Positions 1 through 10,170 of a stretch of DNA of 64,000 nucleotides are shown piece after piece. The notes under the pieces were generated by a model. It did not search any database, was not told the DNA's origin, and saw only the letters and a list, made by a program, of their open reading frames with translations. The stretch's first letter is position 1. The number at the start of each line of letters is the position of its first letter. Source of the DNA: Kalmusia sp. IMI 367209 (lineage: Eukaryota > Ascomycota > Dothideomycetes > Pleosporales > Didymosphaeriaceae); the NCBI GenBank assembly GCA_027946365.1, contig JAPEUQ010000019.1:620001-684000 (forward strand). Direction: 5' to 3'. The translations under genes were made by a program, and so were the position numbers.

Positions 1-150
1 CCTGGTTATTGCCATCGTGGGGACGCACGGATCCACCCTCCCGATTGGCCCGACCTGCATCACATGTGCACGCGTTTTGTTTCCATCACCTAGCCACCGA
101 CTCGTCGCGCGACGCGCACCCATCGCAGCCGTCAGAACAGTCACGACGGC
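1..150 (+). promoter_or_regulatory. Upstream region of the MPH1 gene
   Basis: Only 150 bases precede the MPH1 start codon, so the promoter is cut by the window edge. I see no TATA-like element. The open frame beginning at 17 starts with GTG and has low-complexity, non-protein-like composition. Confidence 0.4.
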
Positions 151-3100
151 ATGGACAGCGACGATTTTGGCGACGATTTTGACGATACAGCATTCCTAGA
201 GGCCGCGACCCAAGCTGAAAAAGAAAATACGCCGGCATTCCAGGCGTCGCCACGGCCGCTCAAACGGCGGAAGCTCGATGATCGAAATGAAAGGACCCGG
301 CAAACACCGCCAAGGAAACAGCAATCTCGAAATCGCCGCCCACGTCCTTTCGTGAGCTCTGGTGAGGATAGTGATGGCGACGATAGTGACGAATATGCAC
401 CAATAGCCGCCCGCCAGAATAGTATCTCCACTGAATGTGATGAAGACGATATACCCACTGCAGCAACATCCGTGGGCTCCACAAGTCGAAAGAAGCGGGC
501 GCGATCGAGGAAGCAGGACGATGAGGACGGACGCGAGAGCGAGTCACCCCGAAAAGAAGGCATAGCGGAAAAGCGGCAAAACAGGATTCATCGGCCCTCT
601 GCTGTTCAAGACTTGCCGGATGTCTTCTTGACGCAGCTACCACAGTCGCCATCTCCGCCTTGGAAGCCACGAGGCGCGATATGGCAAAAGTCAGCGACGA
701 GCATAGGTGTGCATAAACCAGTTCGGCTCGATGCCATGAAAAGAATGGCATTGCCTGGCAGGCAATCAATATCTTCAGGGCCTGTGTCACAAGCCTCCAG
801 GTTGTCAGACTCAAATTCGCCTGAGAAGATGGTAGATTCACCCAAACTTCCCATGATGAATATGACCTCTATGCCTTATGATGCTATAGAGGAATTGGCC
901 GATCTACCATCAGATGCATTTGCGTCTTCTTCGTCTTCGCCTCAGAAGCACGACGATGTCGTGCTGGTCTCAGAGAGGCATCCTAGGGTCGTAGCACCGC
1001 AGACAGGGCTTAGGCAGACTACGCTATTTGGCCGTACTACCGTCAATGGCAATATACCGCAGTCGCAAGTTAACAAGCGGTACAACTTCGTCGTCGATCA
1101 AAAAGAAGAACCGCCTACGCATCACAAACTGGATCCGGAAGCAATCAAGACCTGGGTTTACCCCACGAATCTAGGCACCATTCGAGACTATCAGTTCAAC
1201 ATAGTTGCCCGTGGGCTCTTCCACAATCTTTTGGTGGCCCTTCCGACTGGCCTAGGGAAAACCTTCATCGCAGCCACCATCATGTTGAATTTTTTTCGGT
1301 GGACGACCGATGCACAAATCGTATTTGTAGCGCCTACGAAACCTCTTGTCGCTCAGCAAATTGATGCCTGCTTTCACATATGCGGCATACCCCGCTCGGA
1401 AACCACCATGCTAATCGGTGGTGTTGCGCCAGCACTTCGAGCCGAAGAATGGGCGACCAAAAGAGTTTTCTTCATGACTCCCCAGACGCTGGTGATAGAC
1501 CTCAAGAATGGCTATGCAGATCCTAAAAGGATTGCATTACTAGTTGTCGATGAAGCGCATCGCGCGACTGGAGGATATGCTTACGTGGAGGTTGTAAGCT
1601 TCCTGCGCCGTTTTAACAGCAGCTTCCGTGTCCTTGCTCTTACGGCTACACCAGGTGCCGACGTCGAAGCTGTGCAAAAGGTCATCGACGGATTGGATAT
1701 TTCACGTGTGGAGATCCGGACCGAACGTTCTATGGATATCAGCAAATATATACACCATCGAAGGGTCGAGAAGCATGTGTTCAGCAACAGTGATGAGATG
1801 CAGATGTGCATGGATCTGTACAAGCAAGCACTGCAACCCACTGTCAACAAACTGGCGGGTCTGAACGCATTTTACTCCAATGACCCCCTAGATCTCACTC
1901 CGTTTGGGGTCATGAATGCTCGCAAGCGGTGGATGCAAGAAGCTGGACAACGGGCAAATCCTGCGCAAAAGGGTATGGTAAACGGTATATTTACTATTCT
2001 CGGGTCTATCTCACAGGGAATGGAGCTTCTAAAGTTCCACGGCATCGGTCCCTTCTACGTCAAGATGAAGGATTTCAAAGAGCAACAGGCGCAAAGCAAA
2101 TCTAAGACTAGAGACAGCATATGCAACAGCGACGCTTTCAAGAAGTTGCTGGTCAGACTCCAGACATGGACAAGCAACGAAAACTTCGTCGGTCACCCGA
2201 AGCTTGATTTTCTACAACAAGCCATCCTGGATCATTTCGTAAATGCAGGAGACGGTTCGGGTTCAGACATTGCTGGTAAACAGACGCGTATCATGGTCTT
2301 TGCACACTTCAGGGATAGTGCTGAGGAGATTGTGCGCGTCCTGCGAAAGCATAAGCCAATGATCCGTCCTCGTGTTTTTGTTGGTCAGTCGTCGGGTAAG
2401 AATTCTGATGGCATGAATCAAAAGGAACAGCTTGAAGTGATCGAGCAGTTCAAGCAGGGGACCTTCAATGTGCTTGTTGCCACATCAATTGGCGAGGAGG
2501 GTCTTGATATTGGCGAAATCGACCTCATCATCTGTTACGACTCAAAAGCCTCTCCCATACGTATGTTGCAGAGGATGGGCCGAACTGGACGTAAACGTGA
2601 AGGCAAGGTCATAATGCTCCAGATGGAGGGCAAGGAGGAGAATGACGCAAACAAGGCCAAGGATAACTACGAGATGATGCAGGAAATTATCGCCGAAGGG
2701 TCGAAGTTCAACTTCCACGACGATGTATCCCGCAGGATCCTACCCCGAGATGTACAGCCCGTTGTGGAAAGACGTGTTGTCGACATTCCGCTCGAGAACT
2801 CTCAACTTGACTGGCTTCCTGAACCGAAGAAAAGGAGAGCAAAACCGTTGAAAAAGCCCCCGAAGAAGTTCCACATGCCCGACGGTGTTCTTACCGGCTT
2901 TGTTACTGCGGGCCGCATGGATGAAGAGATAATGCCAAAGAGTCGAGCGAAAACGGCCGCCCGAGTGTGGCCAAGCGAGGAGGTTTTTGAGCGGCCACCC
3001 TTGCAGAGTGTTCTGTTAAATGAAAAGGAGACCCAAGATCTTGAACAACGCTATCAGACTGTGTTCGAAGATGACGATGCGGCTATGATAGGCGCATTAA

Positions 3101-4062
3101 ACCTGCGAGCACATTCAGAGCACCAACGAACTCTGTCCAAGACGCACGGCTTCGCTCGACACGGTCGCACGACACGATCCTTCGTCGATACTTTCAAGAG
3201 AATGCATGAAATGGATGAGGCTCGGTTGGATGCGTTCCAAGAGAAGCTGCGCTATGCGGATCTGGAAAACATGCCACCAGGCGTTTTGGTGTCAGATGCA
3301 GACATCAAACTCGTCGTTCCAGACGACATGTGGGCAGACGACGATCCGGGTTCGCAGCCATTGCCGAAATCCAAAGCCAAACCTAAGCCTAAAGCCAAAT
3401 CGGATCCCAAGCCTAAAGCCAAAGTGACACCAAAGCAGCCAGCGCCTCGTGGCCGTCCACGCAAAGATGCATATGTAGCGACGACGCCTCCCCGTGCAAC
3501 GGAAAGAGACTCGAAGACACCAACAACTAAAACGCCTACTTGGAGAGTGTCCGCATTTGCGGGTGAAGGCATTTCATCTTCCCCACCGCCTACAGACCCG
3601 CGCATGAGAGTGGCGTCCCAGGCCGAGACCATAGGTTCAGACGACTCTATCGGAGCGTTCGAGCCCCAGGACACACAAGCTTATCGACTAGATTCTGATC
3701 TCGTTAGTTTCATAGCCGATGACGATGAAAATCTGGAGCTAGACATCGCCCCCACGTCTAGTCTTCCTGGGCTCGGTTTGAATGGCATTGGCAGAGGCAC
3801 GCAGGCAGTCATGAGGGCAGCGCAATCTAAACGGCCGAGGAAAGCAGACAAAATCTTCACGAGTGACATCAGCGATGATGAGCAAGTCGTGAGCAGCGAC
3901 AGCGATGACAGCCCGCTTCGCAGCGGGACAGGCTCCCTATCGAAGGCTAGGGCTTTTGTTGTTGATTCAGCTTCAGAGGATGAAAACGATGAGCCGATCC
4001 TACCCAGGAAGAGAGCTCGGCGAATCGTAGAGGATGATGAGGATGAGGATGATGACGAATGA
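151..4062 (+). CDS. MPH1: ATP-dependent 3'-5' DNA helicase MPH1 (FANCM family)
   Basis: This is the fungal FANCM-type helicase, which remodels forks and D-loops in error-free damage bypass in the nucleus. It is an intronless frame of 1303 residues. The start is chosen because the acidic MDSDDFGDDF N-terminus is typical of the family and no other ATG fits. The SF2 core is complete: Walker A PTGLGKT (about 365-371), DEAH box (467-470), TATPG motif III, then a helicase C domain from about 713 with SIGEEGLDIGEID and QRMGRTGRKR (from 807). The first 340 residues are disordered and acidic/basic. The C-terminal 300 residues are low complexity, with a lysine-proline block (KPKPKAK repeats, nucleotides 3373-3424) and an acidic tail. 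This is normal for fungal MPH1, whose tail carries partner-binding sites. It converges on the rhodanese-like gene downstream. Confidence 0.95.
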   Translation: MDSDDFGDDFDDTAFLEAATQAEKENTPAFQASPRPLKRRKLDDRNERTRQTPPRKQQSRNRRPRPFVSSGEDSDGDDSDEYAPIAARQNSISTECDEDDIPTAATSVGSTSRKKRARSRKQDDEDGRESESPRKEGIAEKRQNRIHRPSAVQDLPDVFLTQLPQSPSPPWKPRGAIWQKSATSIGVHKPVRLDAMKRMALPGRQSISSGPVSQASRLSDSNSPEKMVDSPKLPMMNMTSMPYDAIEELADLPSDAFASSSSSPQKHDDVVLVSERHPRVVAPQTGLRQTTLFGRTTVNGNIPQSQVNKRYNFVVDQKEEPPTHHKLDPEAIKTWVYPTNLGTIRDYQFNIVARGLFHNLLVALPTGLGKTFIAATIMLNFFRWTTDAQIVFVAPTKPLVAQQIDACFHICGIPRSETTMLIGGVAPALRAEEWATKRVFFMTPQTLVIDLKNGYADPKRIALLVVDEAHRATGGYAYVEVVSFLRRFNSSFRVLALTATPGADVEAVQKVIDGLDISRVEIRTERSMDISKYIHHRRVEKHVFSNSDEMQMCMDLYKQALQPTVNKLAGLNAFYSNDPLDLTPFGVMNARKRWMQEAGQRANPAQKGMVNGIFTILGSISQGMELLKFHGIGPFYVKMKDFKEQQAQSKSKTRDSICNSDAFKKLLVRLQTWTSNENFVGHPKLDFLQQAILDHFVNAGDGSGSDIAGKQTRIMVFAHFRDSAEEIVRVLRKHKPMIRPRVFVGQSSGKNSDGMNQKEQLEVIEQFKQGTFNVLVATSIGEEGLDIGEIDLIICYDSKASPIRMLQRMGRTGRKREGKVIMLQMEGKEENDANKAKDNYEMMQEIIAEGSKFNFHDDVSRRILPRDVQPVVERRVVDIPLENSQLDWLPEPKKRRAKPLKKPPKKFHMPDGVLTGFVTAGRMDEEIMPKSRAKTAARVWPSEEVFERPPLQSVLLNEKETQDLEQRYQTVFEDDDAAMIGALNLRAHSEHQRTLSKTHGFARHGRTTRSFVDTFKRMHEMDEARLDAFQEKLRYADLENMPPGVLVSDADIKLVVPDDMWADDDPGSQPLPKSKAKPKPKAKSDPKPKAKVTPKQPAPRGRPRKDAYVATTPPRATERDSKTPTTKTPTWRVSAFAGEGISSSPPPTDPRMRVASQAETIGSDDSIGAFEPQDTQAYRLDSDLVSFIADDDENLELDIAPTSSLPGLGLNGIGRGTQAVMRAAQSKRPRKADKIFTSDISDDEQVVSSDSDDSPLRSGTGSLSKARAFVVDSASEDENDEPILPRKRARRIVEDDEDEDDDE

Positions 4063-4192
4063 TTCGTTTACGTCGTTGTTGGATATTGAACAATAAGATA
4101 CCCTTGCGCGGTCTTCGTGTAGCACATGCCATTAGTCCTTGACCGCTACGAACACTGACAATGATTTCATCGCTATTTGCGAAGCTTCCGCA

Positions 4193-4765
4193 TTACTTGT
4201 TTCCGTCAAATTGCTTCCAGTATTCTGGCTCGTAGTGTTCCATTGCTTCTGTGAATGGTGCCCCGGCCTTCACCCAGCCTTTGATGCCCTCCGCAAGCGT
4301 CAGCGATTGGATCTCGGTCTCACCCTTCTCGGCTAGGTAATCCGCGAACCATCCCGAACACCGTGGCCCTCTGCCGCTGCTGGATCCTAGAATCATTCAG
4401 CCAAAAGGCCACCCATAAGAAGCCCGAGCGACGTGACGTGTCACGCCACAGCGCCCGCACGTAGCTCAGGAATAGCATCTTATCGCGCGACGAGCCTGCA
4501 ACGTACCGCAGTAGAATGCCACCTGCTTTACACCGGCCCGCTTGCACAGATCGTGCAATACAGCTCTGTTCAAGTAGAACGACTGAGCCGGTAAGTTCAG
4601 GCTGCCTTTTACTGTGCCACCTTCATAGTCGTTGCGTCGCACGTCGACGAGGAGGAGGTCGCGCGAGGACAGGTTCGACAAGGCGGCTTCCCGCGTGAGG
4701 AGGGGTGCGGTGCTCTGCGGCGCCGGAAAGGCGTCGTACCAATTGGTCTTGGGCGGTTCCGACAT
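4193..4765 (-). CDS. Small rhodanese/Cdc25-like domain protein
   Basis: Two exons, complement(join(4193..4386, 4507..4765)), give 150 residues. The 120-bp intron has a GTACGT donor, a GCTGAAT branch-like site and a CTAG acceptor. Joining the exons produces the signature loop C-G-S-S-S-G-R, a perfect C-x5-R as in rhodanese/Cdc25-type phosphatases and arsenate reductases (yeast Ych1/Arr2 group). The intron falls directly after the catalytic Cys codon. The N-terminal half carries the usual LLLVDVRRNDYEGG and GSLNLPA rhodanese strands. A full single domain is present without extensions, so it is probably a soluble cytosolic or nuclear enzyme. Phosphatase, arsenate reductase or sulfurtransferase activity cannot be separated from sequence. 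Confidence 0.85.
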
Positions 4766-5390
4766 ATTGGTGGCAGAAAATCAACAAGCGCGGCCTCGCT
4801 TTCGACTTTTCTTTGTTGCTTCGCTTCGGGAGACCCTTCGCAGAGCTTCTAGAAGGACGCCGTTGGGGCTCAAAGGCGGCTCTCAGCCCTACGGCCATCG
4901 GCGCGGCACCGGGGCGGCGATCTGTTACACCGCCACCGGTACTCGCCACAGGCTCAGAGGAGTGGACACATTTCAACGCTTCCTCGATGGTCCGATGGCA
5001 GCGTGATTACAATAGACGGCGCAGGCCCCTACGCTCCTTCATTTAATTCTCCATATCCCGCCCTCGCTCGCCCGTCGCTCCTTCCCCTTCGGCATCTAGA
5101 TCCCCCGTTCCTTGTCTTTCATTTATTCGCTCGTCTTCCCATATTGGGTCCTGAATAGAGGCCACCGCCGCCTCCAGCTTTGTCGCGCCCGCCCACTGGC
5201 GTCTCCACGTTTCCGTACAGTTGGCCTCTTTGAGTACCCCACCGCCAGCAGCCGATTCCGAGAGTCCGGCGCGCGTGATATAGATATATATATCTTGGGC
5301 CGCTTCAGACCGTGAGTCCCGGACCCCGCCATGCCCTCGTCGCAGACGTTTTGCTGACTCCAAAGAGACTCTCTCGCTGCATAGCACAGG
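4766..5390. promoter_or_regulatory. Divergent promoter region, rhodanese-like gene / ERO1
   Basis: These 625 bases separate two divergent start codons. An A/T alternation at about 5278-5293 (tatagatatatatatct) lies roughly 100 bases before the ERO1 ATG and could act as a TATA-like element. Open frames here look like chance frames in GC-rich sequence. Confidence 0.4.
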
Positions 5391-7374
5391 ATGCGGTCAG
5401 CAGCACACGTGTTCTTCCTAGCGGTATTCTCGCTGCTGGGCAGTACCCATGCTGCTGGCCACGCTCCTACGAAGTCCAAAGATGCTCCTGCAAACGTCTG
5501 CGATGTAAGCAACCGCTCCTCCTGCACCCATTGCAATTATGCACCTTCGAGCAAGCCTTCTAAGTATACCGTTGTACAGTTTGAGCCCGGCGCCATTGTC
5601 TCCGACGCATGTGCGAGCTACAACACTCTCGAGCAGTTGAACGAAGCGATACACCCTTACCTCCACTCGATTACGCAGAACACCGATTTCTTTTCACATT
5701 ATCGATTGAGCTTATACAGCAAAAAATGCCCGTTCTGGGACGACGAAAATGGCATGTGTGGCAACAGAGCTTGTGCGGTCAATACTCTGGACAATGAGGA
5801 GGATATACCCTTGGTCTGGCGGGCAAAAGAACTGGGAAAGCTAGAGGGTCCGACTGCCCAACATCCGGGAAAGAAGCAACAGAGGGAGAATAGGCAGAAG
5901 CCGCTGCAAGGCGAGTTAGGCGAGCAGGTTGACGAGAGCTGCGTGGTCGAGTACGACGACGAATGCGACGACCGCGACTATTGCGTACCCGATGACGAAT
6001 CGGCGACGGCGAAAGGCGACTACGTTTCACTTGTGGAGAATCCGGAGCGCTTCACGGGCTACGCTGGCGTGGGAGCCCAGCAGGTATGGGAAGCCATATA
6101 CCGGGAGAACTGCTTCAGCAAGCCGCCGAAGGTTGAACAGACAAGTGCGCAGTCGCCTTTTGGAGGAGCATCGCCTCTCGGAGGCTTCCACAACCCGCAG
6201 CAACAGGAGGCCGCGAACCAGCTGCGCAATGTCATGAAAGAGCAAGCCTTCGGGAAGAACGTCAAGTCTGCTATCGCCCAAGGAGCAGCACCGGCACGTC
6301 TTGATCCTGTCGAATTCGACGACACCTGTCTTGAGAAGCGTGTTTTCCACCGAGTTATTTCGGGGATGCACGCATCAATCTCTACGCATCTCTGCTGGGA
6401 CTATCTGAATCAGACGACTGGCGAGTGGAGCCCAAATCTTGCCTGTTACGAGCAGCGACTTCACAATTATCCCGACCGCATATCCAACATCTACTTTAAC
6501 TACGCGCTTATCATGCGCGCAGTCGGCAAGATAAAGCAACACATCAAAGACTACTCATTCTGTTCGGAGGACCCTGAGCAGGACATGCGCACGAAGCATT
6601 CCGTCCTTCGTCTCGCCTCCGCGCTCCCAGACGGCCCCGAGATCTTCGACGAGACCGCCATGTTCCGTGACCCGGACGCCATCGCCCTGAAAGAAGATTT
6701 CCGCAACCGTTTCCGCAACGTGAGCCGCATCATGGACTGCGTCGGCTGCGACAAGTGCCGCCTTTGGGGCAAAATCCAAACCAACGGCTACGGCACCGCG
6801 CTCAAAGTGCTCTTTGAGTTTGACGAGAAGGACTCCTCCAAGGATCCGCCGCTCCGACGCACAGAGCTTGTCGCCCTCATTAACACCATGCACCGCCTCT
6901 CACACTCGCTCTCGGCTATCAAAGAGTTCCGCCAGATGGTCGAAGACCGCGAAGGCATTCCCCGGACTGTTGTGCAGACTGCGCCCGAAACGGAGAAAGA
7001 AGTCGAGAAGGTGAAGCAGGTTCTTGGCGACGGGACCGATTGTCCGAGTGAGAACGGGGCTCCGAGCGACGACGGCATGCCGGACTTTACGCGGAACTGG
7101 AATGCCGAGAACATGACGATGATGCAAGAGTTTTGGGCGGAGTTCGACCTCGTATATCGCGCGTGGAAGTATGTGATGAGGAGCTGGCTGGAGATGCCGG
7201 GCAAGTTGTAAGTCACCTAACATTCCAAGCCATTTTAAGAAACAAGAGACTAATCGTATGAGCAGCACCAAGATTATCATCTTCGAGGGTGGCCGCTTGT
7301 GGAACTGGTGGTTGGGCATCGTGCCCGGGCCGCGCAGCTGGGACTGGCACTTCCCGCAGGCGCACGAGCTGTAG
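5391..7374 (+). CDS. ERO1: Endoplasmic oxidoreductin ERO1
   Basis: ERO1 is the FAD-dependent ER thiol oxidase that re-oxidises protein disulfide isomerase and passes electrons to oxygen. Exons 5391..7207 and 7266..7374 are separated by a 58-bp intron (GTAAGT, branch GACTAATC) and give 641 residues. An N-terminal signal peptide (about 1-21) is followed by the shuttle pair C123-x4-C128 (CGNRAC) and the active-site cluster C450-V-G-C453-D-K-C456, matching yeast C349/C352/C355. The core SGMHASISTHLCWDY FAD region is intact. The last exon adds 36 residues including a tryptophan-rich stretch (RLWNWWLG) and ends in AHEL, reminiscent of but not identical to an HDEL retrieval signal. The acceptor is a tandem GAGCAG, so two products differing by one serine are possible. 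Confidence 0.94.
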
Positions 7375-8336
7375 ATATTGGATAACCTGCAAACTGTGCA
7401 TACGTGCTTTGTCTTTGCATAGCTTCGGCGTTTACGACCAAGGGTGCTTCCTCCAGGCATTATAGAGGCGTTTTTGGGTAACTCGTTGGAAAACGAGTCG
7501 ATGGTCTGCATTGGGAGATAGGTGTCAGAAATATGATTGCAGTGATCTGCATAGATGGATTTCATGCTGTCGTAGTGTCTCGTGCACATCGTGTGGCTAG
7601 TTGCTGTGGTCTGCCTACAACCTAGGGCTTCATGTTAGCAAGCACCAGCTACTCGCAATAGCAGCATCAATCTCCAAAAACCCATGTCTCTTGTGAGTGT
7701 CCAAATTGCTCAAATAGCCAGTGATGGAATCACAATCAGTTGTACCCGTGACCTCACGTAGCATAAAAGAACCCTAGTCGCATCTGTTCTCGACTTCTTC
7801 TGCGCTAATGTAATCTGAGCCCAAATAAATCTGAGTTCTTAGCACTGACTACTGTAGGCTGATAAACTTGGCTAGTTGAAGCGCAGCGGCTACTCAATAA
7901 GGAACAGACTACACCTCTGCCCATGTATGTTGACAAGCTGGTACGCGAAAAATTAAATCACTAACAACAACTTATTGTCACCACCCTTAGCACGCCTCTG
8001 GGAGTGCGAAGTAGTAGGAGTGAAACCGCTGCTATCTACAATAGTTTGCCGTGTTTTAAACCACGTACAACCCTTCGAAGATTAGTGATACATATATACA
8101 CGAGCAGAATAGAATCGCGAGACAAAGCTATATCAAGAGGGATAGTTCGTCGAATATACAAGATATACAAGATTACAGAAGCGCTTGAAACATCGGTCGT
8201 GTAAAGCAGATTCAACGAGTGACTGCAAAACAAAACTCCTCAGGACCGTGACCAAGGAAATGAAAGCGAAAATCCGAGTGACCGCACGTCCGAGGCATTT
8301 CTCAAGGCCTATGCCGAGCCACATCTAAAGACAGAC
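7375..8336. other. Intergenic, no gene seen
   Basis: About 960 bases downstream of ERO1. The open frames are short and compositionally random, and I see no repeat, RNA gene or recognisable relic. Confidence 0.5.
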
Positions 8337-9107
8337 TCACTTTTTGATGGTGATTGTCTTCTGGAGTGTATCCTTGTCGATACACACACCGTACTCCTTC
8401 TCCTCTTTCACCGCATCCCAACTCAGAGCCGAGGTTTGCGTAAGGATGATCTTGATATGACCCGCGTCGTTCTCGTACATGGTGTAAAGACTAGTGAACA
8501 GCTGCAGAAGATCATGCGCCTCGTCGGGGCAGTCTTGCTCGTATGCGGGGAAGCCGTGAATAGCGATGATGATATTGTGTTTGCAAATCTCAGGATCCAA
8601 GAGATGCAACAACAATTTTTCGAGCATCATTATGTACGACTCGCCGTCTTGCTTGGGAACCTCGCACTCGATGTGCGGGAGAAGTTGCTGGATCAAACTC
8701 CGGTGGACATAGTAATCCGCTGCGGTATCTTCGACGCGCTGCTCTGGATAGATGAAGTACAGCATTATGGTCTTGTCAGCTTCGTCGCGGGAACGCTGGA
8801 TGAGCTCGTTGATGGCGAATTTTGAGATGGTGCTTTCTGGAGGTTCACTCCCGAGCCGTAGAGCTAAAATTTTGAATGTATCGGCGTTTGCCCAATATCT
8901 GACATATTCTGAATCCATCAAATAGCCTCCCTTTTCGAGGATCTGGTCTTTGTCGTCTGTATCCTCGATTTCTTTGATTTCGTTCTGTAGATTGTCGGGA
9001 ATGACGCCTGTTTTCCTGAAGTCGGCCCGTCCCAAAGAGTATTTGGGAACAGTTGATACTTCGGATGCCTCGGAAGAGGGCTCGGTGGACTGAAGGGGCT
9101 CGGTCAT
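8337..9107 (-). CDS. Orphan protein, faint resemblance to a STAND NTPase Walker-B region
   Basis: I do not recognise this gene. The start at 9107 (MTEPLQSTEP) gives 256 residues; an upstream in-frame ATG at 9155 would add 16 hydrophobic residues. The composition is protein-like: an acidic disordered N-terminus, then alternating helices and strands. The stretch MLYFIYPEQ, LIQQLLPHIE, then IIIAIHGFPA and HIKIILTQTSA echoes the order seen after the P-loop in NACHT/STAND proteins (strand, helix, Walker B, sensor strand). No P-loop and no clear Walker B acidic pair are present. It could be a truncated NLR relative or an unrelated lineage-specific protein. No intron is evident. Confidence 0.55.
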   Translation of the reverse strand: MTEPLQSTEPSSEASEVSTVPKYSLGRADFRKTGVIPDNLQNEIKEIEDTDDKDQILEKGGYLMDSEYVRYWANADTFKILALRLGSEPPESTISKFAINELIQRSRDEADKTIMLYFIYPEQRVEDTAADYYVHRSLIQQLLPHIECEVPKQDGESYIMMLEKLLLHLLDPEICKHNIIIAIHGFPAYEQDCPDEAHDLLQLFTSLYTMYENDAGHIKIILTQTSALSWDAVKEEKEYGVCIDKDTLQKTITIKK

Positions 9108-9155
9108 GCTGATGGTCGTGAAATTTAAGATTAATATCAGATGTAGTAATGTCAA

Positions 9156-10170
9156 TCACTTCGGTACAAAGTAGATTTATAAAGATATCGTGAATGAGAT
9201 ATGTAAATGAGGGTGAATGAAGCGCGGTGAGGACATATTTATATGGAAGCTATGACCGTAATGATTCATCTGTATCTGACACCTTTGCTGTTGACTGATA
9301 CTTAGAGCAAGCATGACTATTGTGGTGCACCAAAAACAAAAGTCTGGATTAATACATAGACTCAAATAATGTTGTACCAACATACGTCAAGAGATTCGAA
9401 TTTGTACGCGTGCTCGAGGCATAGTCGAACGACCATGTTCGTGACTATTAGGTGCCGGTCTCATTCGCGAACCTTGAATAGTGTAGACAAGTGCTGTAGC
9501 ACTTGGGCAATTTTGACGCGTGAACCGCGTGACTCTTGCATACGAAATACATTAGTGGTCGTCTACAGATTTCAATTTAGTGATCGTAAATTTCCTATGA
9601 TGACGCCTTCATTATACATTCTTCTCCCGTTTCGAGAGGGTTGGTATTAGTCATATCGAGCATACCTACTGTTGCTGCTTCAATCGATCGAGGTATCTGG
9701 TCGCTTGTCGTAGACACGTTGCAGCTTTGATAAATATCCCGGCATCAGAAAATCCTAGTGGGGCATAAAGGATGTAAGTGATGCCAAAAGACGTCATTGC
9801 GACCGGTAGTATACATATACCTTATGGCTGTAGAATAGGTCGTAGGCGCATTATGGTTCTATTATTGAGTGTGGGCATGAGTCACACTATGTATGTGCAG
9901 CACATGTATGCGTCAAAGTTAAGCCTTAGTTTATGGTCGTACAGGCCTCGGAGGCGTGGCTGTGTGCGTCAACACCAACGATGAGAGTTGAGCTTTTGAT
10001 CTTTAGAGTCAAAATTGATTGAGTAAGCGAGAGAGTGAAAGTCGCACGGTATGCAAGCTGTAAAAAGTATATACTACAAAGTTACAACATATTCACGTAC
10101 CTAGGCAAGCCCTAAGTTATGATGACCGATGCCACCCATGATACCCCAACTTCTATCGCCGTCCAAACGC
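9156..10170. other. Intergenic, no gene seen
   Basis: About 1 kb upstream of the orphan gene and downstream of PEX6. It is A/T-richer than its flanks, with only short random frames. Confidence 0.45.
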
